DNA from: Uloborus plumipes | Taxonomy: Eukaryota; Arthropoda; Arachnida; Araneae; Uloboridae | Reading direction: 5' to 3' | Length of the DNA: 64,000 nt | Assembly (NCBI GenBank): GCA_038373865.1 | Contig: JAXGGA010002065.1 | Coordinates: forward strand, 1-64,000 | Shown here: positions 12,084 through 23,662 of the stretch, piece after piece | Layout of the letters: every line of letters starts with the position of its first letter | How positions within the stretch are numbered: position 1 is the stretch's first letter | Made by a program: the position numbers and the translations under genes | Notes under the pieces: generated by a model | The model's database searches: none | The model's input: the letters and a program-made list of their open reading frames with translations, nothing else | Told to the model about the DNA's origin: nothing

Positions 12084-12511
12084 TTTTGCCTTTTCCCTTT
12101 CTAATTTATTTTACTGATATTGCTGGCATTTTTCCTATTTTCTACTTGTCTTCTCTTCATTTTTTTTTTCTTCCTTTACCGTTTCGCTTTCTTTCATTCT
12201 ACTATTTTTTTTTTTTGTTGTTCTTGCGGTTAACAGTTTTAGCTTGGTGTTTTTTGTTATGTTAGCCTTTTGGCTTATCGTGTCGCCAATCGAATTCTGT
12301 CTTTCCATTTCATACCTGTATAGAAAGCTTCGGTTCAATCTCTATTTTCCCATTGGATCTTTTTTGGTTTAAAACTTTTTTATTGGTGTTCGGGTAATCC
12401 GCTTTGTTGGTGTTCGGGTAATCCGCTTTGTTTGCTTTTTAAGCTGTTCGCTTCTGTTCCCGTTACTTTTGTCGGATATTTGTGCATCCATAAGCTCAAT
12501 TTTTTTTTTTT

Positions 12512-12557
12512 TGCATTGAAAAAGGCGTTCCTTGTAACGCCGAAACACGTGTCTGCA
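12512..12557 (+). ncRNA. Hammerhead-ribozyme-like fold, PLE right end
   Basis: Arranged like a type I hammerhead: TGCA (12512-12515), core-position TTGAAAAA, stem II GGCGTT/AACGCC (12524-12529 with 12536-12541, loop CCTTGT), GAAAC, a minimal stem III with loop ACGT, the cleavage triplet GTC (12551-12553), then TGCA (12554-12557) closing stem I. PLEs are known to carry hammerheads in their terminal repeats. The CUGAUGA core is degenerate here (UUGAAAA), so activity is unlikely. Four copies occur in the window. Confidence 0.45.
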
Positions 12558-13021
12558 GTATCCCTACGTATTTGTGCCTCCTTAACGTTGTAATTTTCTC
12601 TACAGGCCTGTGAAACTCTAAAATAAGTAAATAAAAAGTAGTTTTGAAATTAGCTGATTGCAATACAACGAAAATTATACGTTATGCGTTAGTTATAAGT
12701 ACACAAAAAACCTAATCAATTTTAAGTGATATTTGCTTATTAATTTAAAAAACTGTTCACACTCAAATAAATTTTGTCCTGTACAAGACGTTCATTTTTT
12801 CGACTCCGGTTCCAGTTTTTTTCACTGATTGGTAGAAGGCACTCTACTAATGCTAGTGTTTCTAAGATAACTTTACTATCATTTAAGAAATAATGTCTAA
12901 CAATTTAGAGTCCATGAATAACAAAAAAGATATCATTTGAAATTCATTGGATGTTAAGGCGGAGTAATTCGTTAACTTGAGACATACGTTAAAAGACGTT
13001 AACAATGAAATATATGTCTGC

Positions 13022-13257
13022 TACATACTAATAAGTTGTCACTAAAACATCTCATTCTGGAAATGGATGGTTGCAAAAAGATATAGCATTCATATTCTGG
13101 ATCTTTCGAACAGCATCTAAACTATTTCGAAAATAATCCACATACTAATAAGTTGCCACTAAGGTATCTCATTCTGGAAATGGATGGTTGCAAAAAGATA
13201 CAGCATTCATATTCTGGATCTTTTGGACAGCATCTAAAATATTGCGAAAATAATCCA
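13022..13257. repeat. 117-bp tandem duplication in element B
   Basis: Two adjacent near-identical blocks, 13022-13138 and 13139-13257, each starting CATACTAATAAGTTG. On the minus strand each keeps a readable stretch (for example IQNMNA, CNHPFPE), so the duplication may lie within a decayed coding region of element B. Identity of that region is unknown. Confidence 0.75.
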
Positions 13258-13695
13258 GTGGTTCAATAAAACTGACAACACTATTTTGGCTTTGGATATG
13301 AAAGATATCTGAGCACTGAATCTGTCTCGATTATATCTTTCCATAAAAGAAAGCGGCTTACCGTACTAGTTTTTTAAAAAAGTTAATAGTTTTTTCATTT
13401 TTCTCCTCTTTTCAATACCAAAAAGGCGCTGTTAAATATTCACCAAAATTAATGAAACATTTTATCGACACTTACTGGCTCCTCATGTAACATCTCCTTT
13501 GCATCTCAGTAAAATATTTAGAATTTACTTTTTAATTTTTTTAAAGAAAATTTAATTTTTTTAAAAGAGAACTGGCTAGATATTTTTTAATATTCAAGAA
13601 ATGTTTTGTGAGTTCTAACTAGCACATGGAGCAACTTTTGCGCGCTACCCAAAAGTAGATTTCCAAAAAAAAATTCGGCCCACCCTAATGAGCAT

Positions 13696-15759
13696 ATTGA
13701 CGAGCAAAATTACCTTAGGAACACTATAAATGATTCGTTTAACAGAAACTCTGCTTACTAGTGTTTCCCAAAGTGCCAACTAAAAATTATTAGCACGCAG
13801 CATGACTTACAAATACATGTTCGTTTAAATTGAAATTCTTTCCTTCGGTGTACTTAGTGCATTAAAAATTCGGTGGCGAAGGGACAGGTTTGGGAACTGC
13901 TAGTTTTAATACTGCAGCATATCCCATTAAATGCCAAACCATACTAAATTCAATGACTCCAAAAAGGAGACATCAGATGACTAACAGCAAGGTTTCATTA
14001 CTTAAATTTTGTTTTCTTGAAATCAACATCATTCAACCAAAGTTGATTCTCTTGAATTTTGATTTTTCACTCCCCGACCCCACCTCGAGCTCAAGAACGT
14101 TAAATTATAATTGAACATTCACGAACTGCTTCAAAGTGTAATAATCAAGGAACATGATTTTCTTGGGAGAAAAACGGAAATCGCTTTTTACATCATTTCG
14201 TCTTACGCGGTAAGACGTTTTGCAAGAAAGTGAATGCAAAGAAAATATAGTTTGCGTAACTACATAATAGCACCTATGAGTCAATCAAGTTGAAATGATA
14301 GCTTTATGATTTGAAGACGTAGATGTCATGCTGGTTTTAATGAGAAACTTTGCTATTGTTTTCGCTTGAGTAACGCTTCCATATCAGTAGGATCTGCATC
14401 GTAGCGATTCGCTAAAAATCTGTTAAGTATTGGTGTGTGAACATTTCTCCGCGTCTTTCGTTTTATGTTTAACTGAAAAACTTTACCCAAAGAACATGAT
14501 AGGTAATTCACTAAAACTTAGCTTGCAGTGTTAGCTTTTAGCATATTATCATTCATTAACGTATCATTATAACAGCAGGTCACGGTTGTAATTCACATAA
14601 CTAACAGCATCAGGTAAAAGAGCATTTAACCTTTTAATTTTAGAAAGAAGGAGCAGTACTTTCTCAAAATGAATAAATCAAGCGCTACTTTACCCAGTTG
14701 GGCCTTTTATCAAGTTTAGGTACAGAGGTTCGACGCAAAAGAATTGTTCTATTTAGTACAAACAGTACTAAATGGAACAATTCTTTTGTTCTAAAGCAAA
14801 ACAAAAAAAAAAAAAAGAAAGAAAAAGATAAACGTACGGGTGAGATCAAACATTATTAAAAAATAGCTTAATCAACTCACATTTTTAAAAGTGAGAAACC
14901 TTTGAAATACAATTGAATTTTTTTCTGAAAATCGAAAAAACAAAATCTAAACAAGGCTGATTTACCGCCTTGTTTACCACCTCGTTCTAAATGACAAAAT
15001 TTTCTAGAAAATGAAGTGAGTAGAGTGTTAAATGTTTTTTGTCTTACCTGTATTAAAAAAAATTAATTGGACTAGTTTTTATTCTAAAGGCTTCAATGAC
15101 AATTCGAAAAAGTAATAAACATATAAATCAAACTAAACAATGAACTTCACCCATTAACGGATTACCTATTCAAAGCTAACGGCTATTATAAGTCACTGCT
15201 CAATAGATTGTGGTTCTTAATAATTTTTAATTAATATACTATGGGAAGAGGTAAGGAAAACTTAAATTTAATTAAAAATAGCCAGGTGGATTTTAATTAA
15301 ATCCCAGACTTTACCACTTTTCGCCTTCCGAGACTCAAAACTTCGATATAAACGTTCTAACTCGAAACAAGATGCAGATGTACTCGTACATTAGTAAAGA
15401 TGTTTTTCAAAATAAAACTTTTTAAGGACGACAATTAAAAAGAAAAAAAAAACCACTGGAACTGTTAATATTAAATTAAAAAGAACAAGTCAGAACATAT
15501 GCAGAATGATTTAACTGAATACACATCCAAAATGTCAATGAACACTTAAAATATTTTTTTCGTGATACAAATTTAAAACGCAGTTTGGAAAGTAGGCATT
15601 CTCATGCTCATACATAGTGTTTAAGGTATGGGTCAGGGATAAATGGAAACTAGCTGTATTGCAGCACCCTATGTGCACCATGGGGGGGGCCATAGAGAGT
15701 CAAGTGGCACACTTCAGGGGATACCTCTAATGCTACAACGTTTCATTCCAAAAGGTGCC
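13696..15759. other. Unassigned interval between elements B and C
   Basis: AT-rich and without coding domains. The only structured part is the hairpin at 14736-14788. Confidence 0.5.
14736..14788. repeat. 24-bp-arm hairpin
   Basis: Arms 14736-14759 and 14765-14788 are reverse complements with one mismatch, separated by the loop AAACA. Could be a minimal MITE, a recombination scar or a small-RNA hairpin. No TA or longer target duplication is evident. Confidence 0.7.
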
Positions 15760-15799
15760 ATGTGCAATAGGGTGTCCCGAAAAAATCGAATTTCTACAA

Positions 15800-16260
15800 A
15801 GCACTTAGCCTTAGTGCGGAAAATTTGTGACTCCTCAACACTAATTACAGGGCAAAATTTCTTGACTCTGAGTCAATGCCTTCTGCTCTGGCAAGAGGCT
15901 TGAAATTTAGAGATTTTTGGGAAAAAATCGAAAACAGAGAAAATTTACAAAATATTTTAAAATCCACAGAATGTTAAGCCTTAGTGCTGAAAATTTGACT
16001 TCCTAACACTAATCACTGAAAAAAATTTCGGGACTCTGAGTTAATACCTTCTGCTCTGGCAAAAGGCTTGAATTTTAGAAATTTTTAGAAAAAAATCAAA
16101 AAAAAAGAAAATTTACAAAACATTTTAAATTTCACCGAATGTTAAGAATTAGTGCAAAAAATTTGTGAATACCTATCACAAACTAATACGTAAAATTTTA
16201 AGTTTGTGAGCTAATTACTTATGCTCTGAAAAGAGGCCTGAAATTAGAGCATTTCGTAAA
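15800..16260 (+). repeat. Tandem ~170-bp repeats, left arm of element C
   Basis: Units begin with variants of TTAGTGCGGAAAATTTGTGA at about 15811, 15981 and 16149 and share CTTCTGCTCTGGCAAGAGGC-like blocks. Identity declines towards the interior. Confidence 0.85.
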
Positions 16261-16390
16261 AAAATTCTTAAATGCGAGTTACACATAACAAAGCTGCTAC
16301 ATACCTAATACGCTCCAATATTTTGAATTTTTATCGCCTGAATAACAACATCAGACTACCTCTTGAACTGAAATGGGCTCCTCTTCTTGT

Positions 16391-18115
16391 TTAGGGGAAG
16401 ACCGCCTATATTGGACCCCCTAAGAACAGGAGGCCTGTGTCGCTCAATGTGAAGCAAAACAGAAATGCAAAATAGGGCATCGTAAGCTAAATTTAATCAG
16501 GAACCGCCCTAAGAGCTTATATTTTTTATAAATATGAAAATTATTTTTTAAAAAATTATCTTATAAAAAGTTGCAAAAGTCCAATTTAGGGATATATGCG
16601 CCAAAATTGAACCTTGCGCTTCCTAAATTGGACCGTACTAGGAAATCATAGAATAATTTATATTTGAACTGTTCAGCTTTTTTCCAGGATTTGCAATAGA
16701 ATTTCTTTTGCTTCGGCCTCACTTAGGCAGTGTTGATAAACTCGCCGATGGCATTTCATACACTTAATCATGTTTTGTACTTAATCTCTATGACAAGTAT
16801 TGTAATAATATTTGTTTTATGCAGTTTCTTGCTCCTTCTTGTGTGACTTTTTCTGCTCTATGCTTCTTTTATACGGCGTTAGAATGATTGCTGAGACAGC
16901 TTTTGTTCCTATTTTTTTAGGCAAAGGTGATATGTGAGCCGGCTTTACAAAATCATAGTTAGAGTTGGAAATCATGTTTTGATGAGAACTATCCGCCGAT
17001 TTTGCAGAACTTGTACTAATTTAAGTCGTAGCTAGCTCTTGTACATGGTGTACCGAACATGAAACCTGTTCACTTGGAGTAGTTTTATCTGGACTACTTG
17101 CCTCTAATTCTGCTGCAGCTAAATCAATGTCATTAAACACATGTCAATTAACAGGCCAAACTCCTGTTCTTTAGAATCAACTCAGAGCATTTGCCATGGC
17201 CTTAATTGCGGTTTGCCTATAAGAGTTACCAAACAGTTCTCTTATGCGATATTATATAATGGATCTCATTAGATGTTCTCGCATCATGTATCACATTCTC
17301 GATTAAAATATGTAGATAGACTATATAAAGACCACATCTACGTGCATGATGTGCTTTAAGAGAAAACATTATTATATCGTTCTCGTTAGCCAAGTTTGTT
17401 GAATCAATGTTCTTTATGTAAGTGCTGTGCCCCTATCCATTAATAGAAGGACATTCTTTTTACATTACTTGGTTTAACAGTTTTGATGAAAGGTTGTATC
17501 AATTGTGTGAATTATCGTTTGTGATCCAACATTTTTTTTGAACAAGCATATTGCTCACCAGGGAAGGGAAGCTTTTACGATCAGTTCATACATAGAACGT
17601 AATCTTTTAAAAATAAGCATGGGGAGCTTGCAATTCTGTTGCACTCATGCAGCAAATAACCAGTGTTAGCAGCAAATAACCATATTTTGGCACTTTTGGA
17701 TGGTGAAAAGACCGGCTTCATCTACACTGAACATTTTAGTAGCATATAAATTGTTTCCAAAATATGGAAGAATTTCATATTTTTCTCTCTGTAAACCAGC
17801 GTAAATGTTATTTAAGTTAATTAATATGTTTAACAGCCTGAAACTGCAGCTTAATGGATGAAGAGGAAAAAAAAACATACATTTTAAGAAGTTGCAGCTT
17901 CTGCTTGATAAAAATGTGCTTGATAAAAAAGTTTAAATGAATATCGTGAATCGGTGTTAAAGTATGCTTAAAATAATGTAAACTACGCTATTAAATGAAA
18001 CGAGTCACTTATTTTATGTTACGATTAATAAAAAGTCTTATTTAAAATCATATTCTTAAATTGGACCACCGGTCCAATATAGGAAATTTTTTTCGGTCCA
18101 ATAAAGGAAAACACG
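16391..18115 (-). mobile_element. pogo/Tigger-like relic inside element C
   Basis: Bounded by inverted copies of CCTATATTGGACC (near 16412 and 18074) with further TTGGACC/TTGGACT subterminal motifs nearby. The minus strand carries a decayed DDE_1-type transposase. Exact ends and the expected TA duplication could not be fixed. Confidence 0.6.
17270..17880 (-). pseudogene. pogo/Tigger-like (DDE_1) transposase remnant
   Basis: Minus-strand reading gives NLYATKMFSVDEAGLFTIQK, the counterpart of the conserved aspartate-containing block (usually DETGL) of pogo/Tigger/jerky proteins, followed downstream by FIKTVKPSNVKR and, after frame breaks, LANENDII-like sequence matching the region around the second catalytic aspartate. 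In DEAG the usual threonine is replaced by alanine. Many stops and frameshifts; clearly dead. Confidence 0.65.
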
Positions 18116-18644
18116 CCATTTTTTATTCTTCAGCTCATTGCTCTGTCAAAAACTATCACAATCGTGCATGTAAATACATCGATGTAATCTTTATTAAACA
18201 CAGATTATAGTACTGTCACAATTTGTTTCGAAGGCATCAAATTAAATATGTGGCCAAGAGAAAAGAAACGAGTTTAGTTTGGCTGTTTTAAAATCACCCA
18301 GCAATATGCCTGCATTTCAGCGACTGTGAAAAACAGCTAAAAGTGACTACAAATTACAGCTATACATGATGTCTCTCTAACTGTAAATTCTAAAGCGTGA
18401 ACTGTACATTATGAAGTTTTTAAAATGCATAATGGATGAGATTTAAACCCACTTTGCAATTTTTTCTTTAATGCGTAGAAATCTATATGAAAAATGCAGT
18501 TATATTTTTTTAAACATTTGTCTTGAGATATTCTAACTGCATAAATACTTTAATTTCTAATCGACCTTTTTAGCCTACTTTCCCGTTAAAAATAAAAGAA
18601 AGACGAAAAAAGTATTAAAAGTAGCTTAATGCATCTAAAAAATA

Positions 18645-18727
18645 TCGCCAAGTCCAAAAAATATCGCCAAGTTAAAAAATATCGCCAAGTCAAAAAAAAA
18701 TATCGCCAAGTGAAAAAAATAAAAAGG
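18645..18727. repeat. Short tandem repeat, TATCGCCAAGT units
   Basis: Four copies of a ~20-bp unit containing AAATATCGCCAAGT with variable A-run lengths. Confidence 0.85.
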
Positions 18728-18785
18728 TAAAATGAATATCGAAAAATTAAAAATTTGAAAGTAGGGTATTGAGATGGGGAATTTG

Positions 18786-18830
18786 TGTGTCGGTCGGTCG
18801 GTCGGTCGGTCGGTCGGTCGGTCTGTCTGT
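18786..18830. repeat. (GGTC)n microsatellite
   Basis: About ten GGTC/GTCT units. It gives an apparent TDRPTDRPTD peptide on the minus strand, which is a repeat artefact. Confidence 0.95.
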
Positions 18831-18835
18831 CCCCC

Positions 18836-19161
18836 CCTAATAACTTTTGAATGAACAGTCCGATTTGGACAAACTTTTTTTTGTTGGAAAGATCTCGGCG
18901 AGTACAGCTCATTCCCATATTTGATTTTTTGATTTGAACAATTTTTGGTTCAAATTTGAGCCGTTCAAACAACCGGTCCCGCGATACTAACTTTTTAATG
19001 AACAGTCCGATTTGAACAAACTTTTTTTTGTTGGAAAGAACTTTTCAAGGATACTTCATTCCCGTATTTACATTTCCGATTTGAACAATTTTTCGTTCAA
19101 CATTGAACCGCTCAAGCAAGCTGTCACCCCTAATAACTTTTGAGTAAACAGTCCGAAAAAA
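18836..19161. repeat. ~145-bp tandem repeat, 2.2 copies
   Basis: Units start TAATAACTTTTGAATGAACA (about 18839), again near 18988 and a partial third at 19129. Each contains CAGTCCGATTTG and a T-run followed by GTTGGAAAGA. Confidence 0.85.
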
Positions 19162-19769
19162 AAATGACTGACTGTGCAGACGATTTTTTGTTTATTTATT
19201 CATTTGTTTTATTGAATTTATTATTATTATTATTTTTGGCAGACGATTTTTTTTGTAACAAAAATGTTTCATTCGCCAGGGCATTTTATTCTTTATTTAT
19301 ATTTAACAACTGGCAACGGATTAAAAGTGAAATTCGAGACATTTTATCAACGGACGAGTTTTTTTTCTTTTTTTTTCTTTCTTTGATAAAATGTGTTTTG
19401 ATGTACTTTGTACTTTTAATTTTTTTTTGTAAACAATTGAGGAATTTTTCTACGGAAGAACTGTAACAGTTACATTCTTTAAAAGGTGCGACAAAACTTT
19501 ATTTATTCATTTATTTACTTTTTATGTGTCTATTTCATCTGATGAGAGGGGTATATTTTGCTTTTAGAAATCAGCTTCAAGTGCTAAAAAGGTATGTTTG
19601 ACATAATTTTTAGTCTTAGATAATCAAGAGAATAATGATCAGATGCTAGAATGCCGATGTCGATGTACGGGAAAGTAGGCTCGTTTAGTTCTTGACAGAA
19701 CTTCTTGTTTATACATGAAATTGGATTATAAATAAAGACCTCTCTTTTGGGCTCTTTTATTAAAATCTT

Positions 19770-20325
19770 TAGGACTCTTTTACCTAAAATTCAAGTCTTT
19801 TGCCATAGCGGAAGACATTTTCTCAGAGTCACGAAATTTTGCTCTGAAATTAATCTTTTGGGTTCTTTTACCTGAAATTCAAGTCTTTTGCCATAGCGGA
19901 AGACATTAACTTAGAGTTCCAAAATTTTGCTCTGATATTGGCGATAGGAAACCACAAATTTTTTGCACTAATTTTTAACATTCGGTGAAATTTAAAACAT
20001 TTTGTAACTTTTCTCTTTTTTTTTTTATTTTTTTCTTAAAATCTCTAAAACTCAAGCCTCATGCCAGAGCAGAAGGTATTAACTCAGAGCCACGAAATTT
20101 TTCTCAGTGATTAGTGTTGGAAAGTCACAAATTTGCAGCACTAAGGCTTAACATTCTGTTAATTTTAAAATATTTTGTAAATTTTCTCTTTTTTCGATTT
20201 TTTCCCAAAAATCTCTGAATTTCAAGCCTCTTGCCAGAGCAGAAGGCATTAACTCAGAGTCAAGAAATTTTGCCCAGTAATTAGTGTTGGGGAGTCACAA
20301 ATTTTCCGCACTAAGGCTAAGTGCT
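19770..20325 (-). repeat. Tandem ~170-bp repeats, right arm of element C
   Basis: Inverted relatives of the left-arm units; GCACTAA blocks recur near 19966, 20138 and 20309. Two further degenerate half-units (CAAGTCTTTTGCCATAGCGG, twice) lie at 19790-19910. Confidence 0.82.
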
Positions 20326-20365
20326 TTGTAGAAATTCGATTTTTTCGGGACACCCTAATGTGCAA

Positions 20366-23200
20366 CCCGTAGTTTTAAGCGTGTAGTTAATTTATCGTTT
20401 GAAATGAACCAAATAACTGTAAACAAATGAATTTGAGATCATCTAGGACCTAGGTGAGGCAAGCATGTAATACCGGTTACTTACACTACGTCAGTGGAAA
20501 AGCTGCAAATCACTATTTGTCCTTGACAAATAACATGTTTCAAATGTTAGCTTGTTCATGTGACAAAGCGCACCTTAGCTTACTTTCAACGTCTCATCGT
20601 GGTTGATAATGTTACTTTATGTATGCTGATGCAAAATATTCAGATTCACGTGTATGTGGATAAAAACTGCACTAAAAACCTCAAAAAGAAAAAAAAAGAA
20701 AGAAATGTGGCAATGTGGAGAGCATTTGCATATCATCACAAAATCCAAGAAATTGATATTTTTAGTTTTATACTTATTTAATGAACTATGATTAGTTTTA
20801 CTGTTTTTCTTTTTTTCCCTACATTTACACTTCCCTTGATATTGTTCTATGCTCCACCAGTGGCACACGCCCCAGGTTGAGATCCCCGTTTGATCGTATT
20901 TGGAATCGACTAAGTACAGAATCTTAAGTACAATATATTGGATTGCTGGGGCCCTACTCTCATTGTATCGTCAATATAGTCGATACCGAGAATACGGGTT
21001 TTTTGTGCCCCGTGACGTCACATCTCGTGAGACACGAATAATCGCTAATCTCAAAGCCACTTCTAATTTAAGGTATCTAGAATCGCTCCGAGAAGTTTAC
21101 GACAGGGTAAGAAGACGTGAGATGTCTTCCTCGGCAGTGAGAAGCTGCTTGTTTATTCCATTTTTTCTCAACGCGAAGTGTGCCATAATGTTTACAAGTT
21201 CTGAAAATGTGGTTTAGTATGTTTTTACATTGAGAGTTAAGATTTTTTCTTTATTTTGAGTTTGAATTTGGGAGAGGCATCCATTTATCGGCAGTAATTG
21301 GAACTCTGCAACTTTGCCGATTATCTATAATCATCTTATTTTACTGAGAAATTGGACAAAATTTTTAAAATTGAAATTACTTTAAGGTATGCCCAAAACT
21401 TGAACTTATATATATTTATTTAATCAGGGTGTCGATCTAACCCAAGGGAGAGGAATACATTTCCTTTAATTAAATGAGCTCTTTACTCAAATTCTATTTT
21501 CTACCAGGGGAGGGGGGGGGAGCACTTCGTTTTTATCGTATCGTATTTAAGTTTAATTTTTCCTCACAGAATAATTGAATCATCGTTTTTCAAGTCTTAA
21601 AATGATAGCAAAAGCATAAAACATGAATTTGTTTCTTTCAATTCTCAAACATAAAGTGTTTTAAATGCATTTTGGAAAAAAGATCCGCAGACATGTGATT
21701 TAGGATCTCCATTTTTCTCTTATGCATTGCCCCAAAAATAGGGACTTGTACTTAATATTTAGAGAGTGAATATATATATATCTTATTGCGAAAAGGCCAA
21801 AATATCGTGAAAAGCAAAATTGAGTCTATCAAAATCATTGCAAAAAGCGCAGCACATGCAGTAATTTTTACCCCTCTCAAACAACAAATTTTTAAATACA
21901 CGTTTTGAAAAAGTGATACCTAGACACAGGGCACGACTTTGTAGGACATTGAGCTCGAGCTTTATGTGCTGCCCCCCCCCCCCAAATAAAAACAATATAA
22001 TGAAGTAGTAAAATATTTTGGATTTCAAGTTTTCGAAAGAGTATTTTTAAATTTATTTTTTATCTTGTCATAGTGCGATATGAAATTTCTCCATTTTAAA
22101 AACTTTAGATGGATTTAAGGCCTTTTTTTGCCCTGCCCAGACATGTGATTTTTCTTTATTTAGCATTTAAGGACTGAAAATACAACTATTATTGCGAAAA
22201 CAAAAATGAGTAACGCAAAAAGGGGACTTTTACTTAAAGCCTGAATTTAAAACTATTATTGCGATAAAGTCAAAATATCGCTGAAAACAAAGTCATGAAG
22301 TTAAATGATTTAATTTAACAAATATTTTTAAATATTAGTATTATTTTTTAAAAGTATTTATAAATTTTTTCATGTTTAGTCGAAGTATTTGATACATTGA
22401 AATGAATTCGTATAATGTATTTCGACACTTTACTTCGCTTACGCTTGTATGCTCGTATGTGTTGAAAAGATGTACTAATTGCGATTTAAAATTCTAATAT
22501 TTTTAAATTCCTGAAACACAACACCTTAATCTGCCCGAATGCTTTTAATATTTGGCTCTCGAATCTTTTTGCCATCTATTTCGGAGGCTAAGCTAAACCA
22601 GAAAGTTAAAGCAAAATGCACGCGCGAATGTTGATGTAACGCGAGTGAGATATACTAAAAATACTGTCATTTGATTGGTCAATCGTTTTTCCTTCTCGAT
22701 ACGCGGTAGAAGGAGAGAAAATTCTCGCTTGGGCACATTAGGGCTTTCAGAGTAGTACAAAATTTTACAAGCGACTACTTTTTCGGCTATTGTTGCTTGT
22801 CGTGAGGGGGTAATAAACGTCACTGGAAGTTCCAGGAAGTTTCAGAGTAGGGCCCTAGAGGAGAGAAGTGGCTTACTGGTAAAAATGCTAATGAGGAAGA
22901 TGAAGATGAAGGACGTGTGGAGGAATTCCTTTGTAAACGAAGCAAACTGTGAGATCCATGGAGTCGGCCTATCTCCATTCATTTTCAATCTCTTTCGACC
23001 TGTAAAAACAAGATGTTTATAATTGAACTCTTTAAAGAAGCTATATATAAATGTCTTTCTAAATTAGATAAGAGTGGTACAATAACTGAAAGGAACCATT
23101 TAAATTTATGAGTCATTGGGCAACTAAATAAGAGTAAGTTGTACGAATTTGAAAATGAGGTCTCGTTTCACCCTTAACAGGTGAGGTGATTTTTTCTAAA
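20366..23200. other. Unassigned interval; contains a GC-richer patch
   Basis: Mostly AT-rich. 20945-21180 is less AT-rich, holds a CRE-like palindrome TGACGTCA (about 21014) and a 105-codon open frame (20900-21217) rich in Arg and Ser that I cannot assign. A second less AT-rich patch is at 22600-22960. Neither shows a known domain. Confidence 0.4.
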
Positions 23201-23215
23201 ACATAAGTGATAAGG

Positions 23216-23662
23216 GGGGATGTATGTAATCCTAACGCTATATTTTTTGCACACTTCACAATATTTAGCAAAAATTGGAGTGAGAATTGACTTTCAGATA
23301 AGCAAAAAATGGTCAAAAAATCGGTTTTTCTTTTATTATATTTCTATAAACTAGCCGGATGTATGTAGCCCTAACGCTATATTTCTTGTACACTCCACAA
23401 TATTTAGTAAAAATTGAAGCGAGAAGGGACTTTCAGATAAGCAAAAATTGTCAAAAAGTCGGTTTTTCTTTTATTATATTTCTAAAAACTAGCTATTTAG
23501 CAAGTGGTTATGGGCGATGTATGTAAACCTAACGCTATATTTCTTGTACACTCTACAATATTTAGCAAAAATTGAAGCGAGAAGAGAATTTCAGATAAGC
23601 AAAAATTGTCAAAAAAATCGGTTTTTCTTTAAATTTATTTCTAAAAACTAGACCTTTAGCTG
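23216..23662. repeat. Tandem repeat, three ~140-160-bp units
   Basis: Units start GGATGTATGTAATCCTAACG (about 23217), GGATGTATGTAGCCC (23357) and GATGTATGTAAACC (about 23516), each followed by TTTAGCAAAAATTG-like and TTTCAGATAAGCAAAAA blocks. Unit 3 follows a short extra spacer. Confidence 0.9.

Larger units (their letters stand above)
8819..12603 (-). mobile_element. Penelope-like element (PLE), two head-to-head partial copies
   Basis: Flanked by 12-bp direct repeats AGGCCTGTGAAA (8807-8818 and 12604-12615). A minus-strand copy with RT and GIY-YIG coding occupies about 8819-11640; a 5'-truncated plus-strand copy containing only the GIY-YIG end occupies about 11644-12603. Both ends therefore carry the same terminal sequence in inverted orientation. 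Compound arrangements of partial copies are characteristic of Penelope-like elements. All coding parts are broken. Confidence 0.88.
15768..20357. mobile_element. Element C (TAGGGTG family) with tandem-repeat arms
   Basis: Left end TAGGGTGTCCCGAAAAAATC, right end GATTTTTTCGGGACACCCTA, flanked by perfect 8-bp target duplications ATGTGCAA (15760-15767 and 20358-20365). Each arm is built from ~170-bp direct repeats, so the element folds back on itself. The centre contains a pogo-like relic, a GGTC microsatellite and a 150-bp tandem repeat. No transposase of its own is recognised. Confidence 0.92.

Noticed and set aside
18586..18972. 128-codon minus-strand frame with TDRPTDRPTD
   Set aside because: Produced by the (GGTC)n tract and the AAATATCGCCAAGT repeat.
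19140..19466. 108-codon plus-strand frame rich in Phe and Leu
   Set aside because: Translation of T-rich low-complexity DNA inside element C.
22593..22823. Minus-strand 76-codon frame in a less AT-rich patch
   Set aside because: No domain or splice context; composition alone is not enough.
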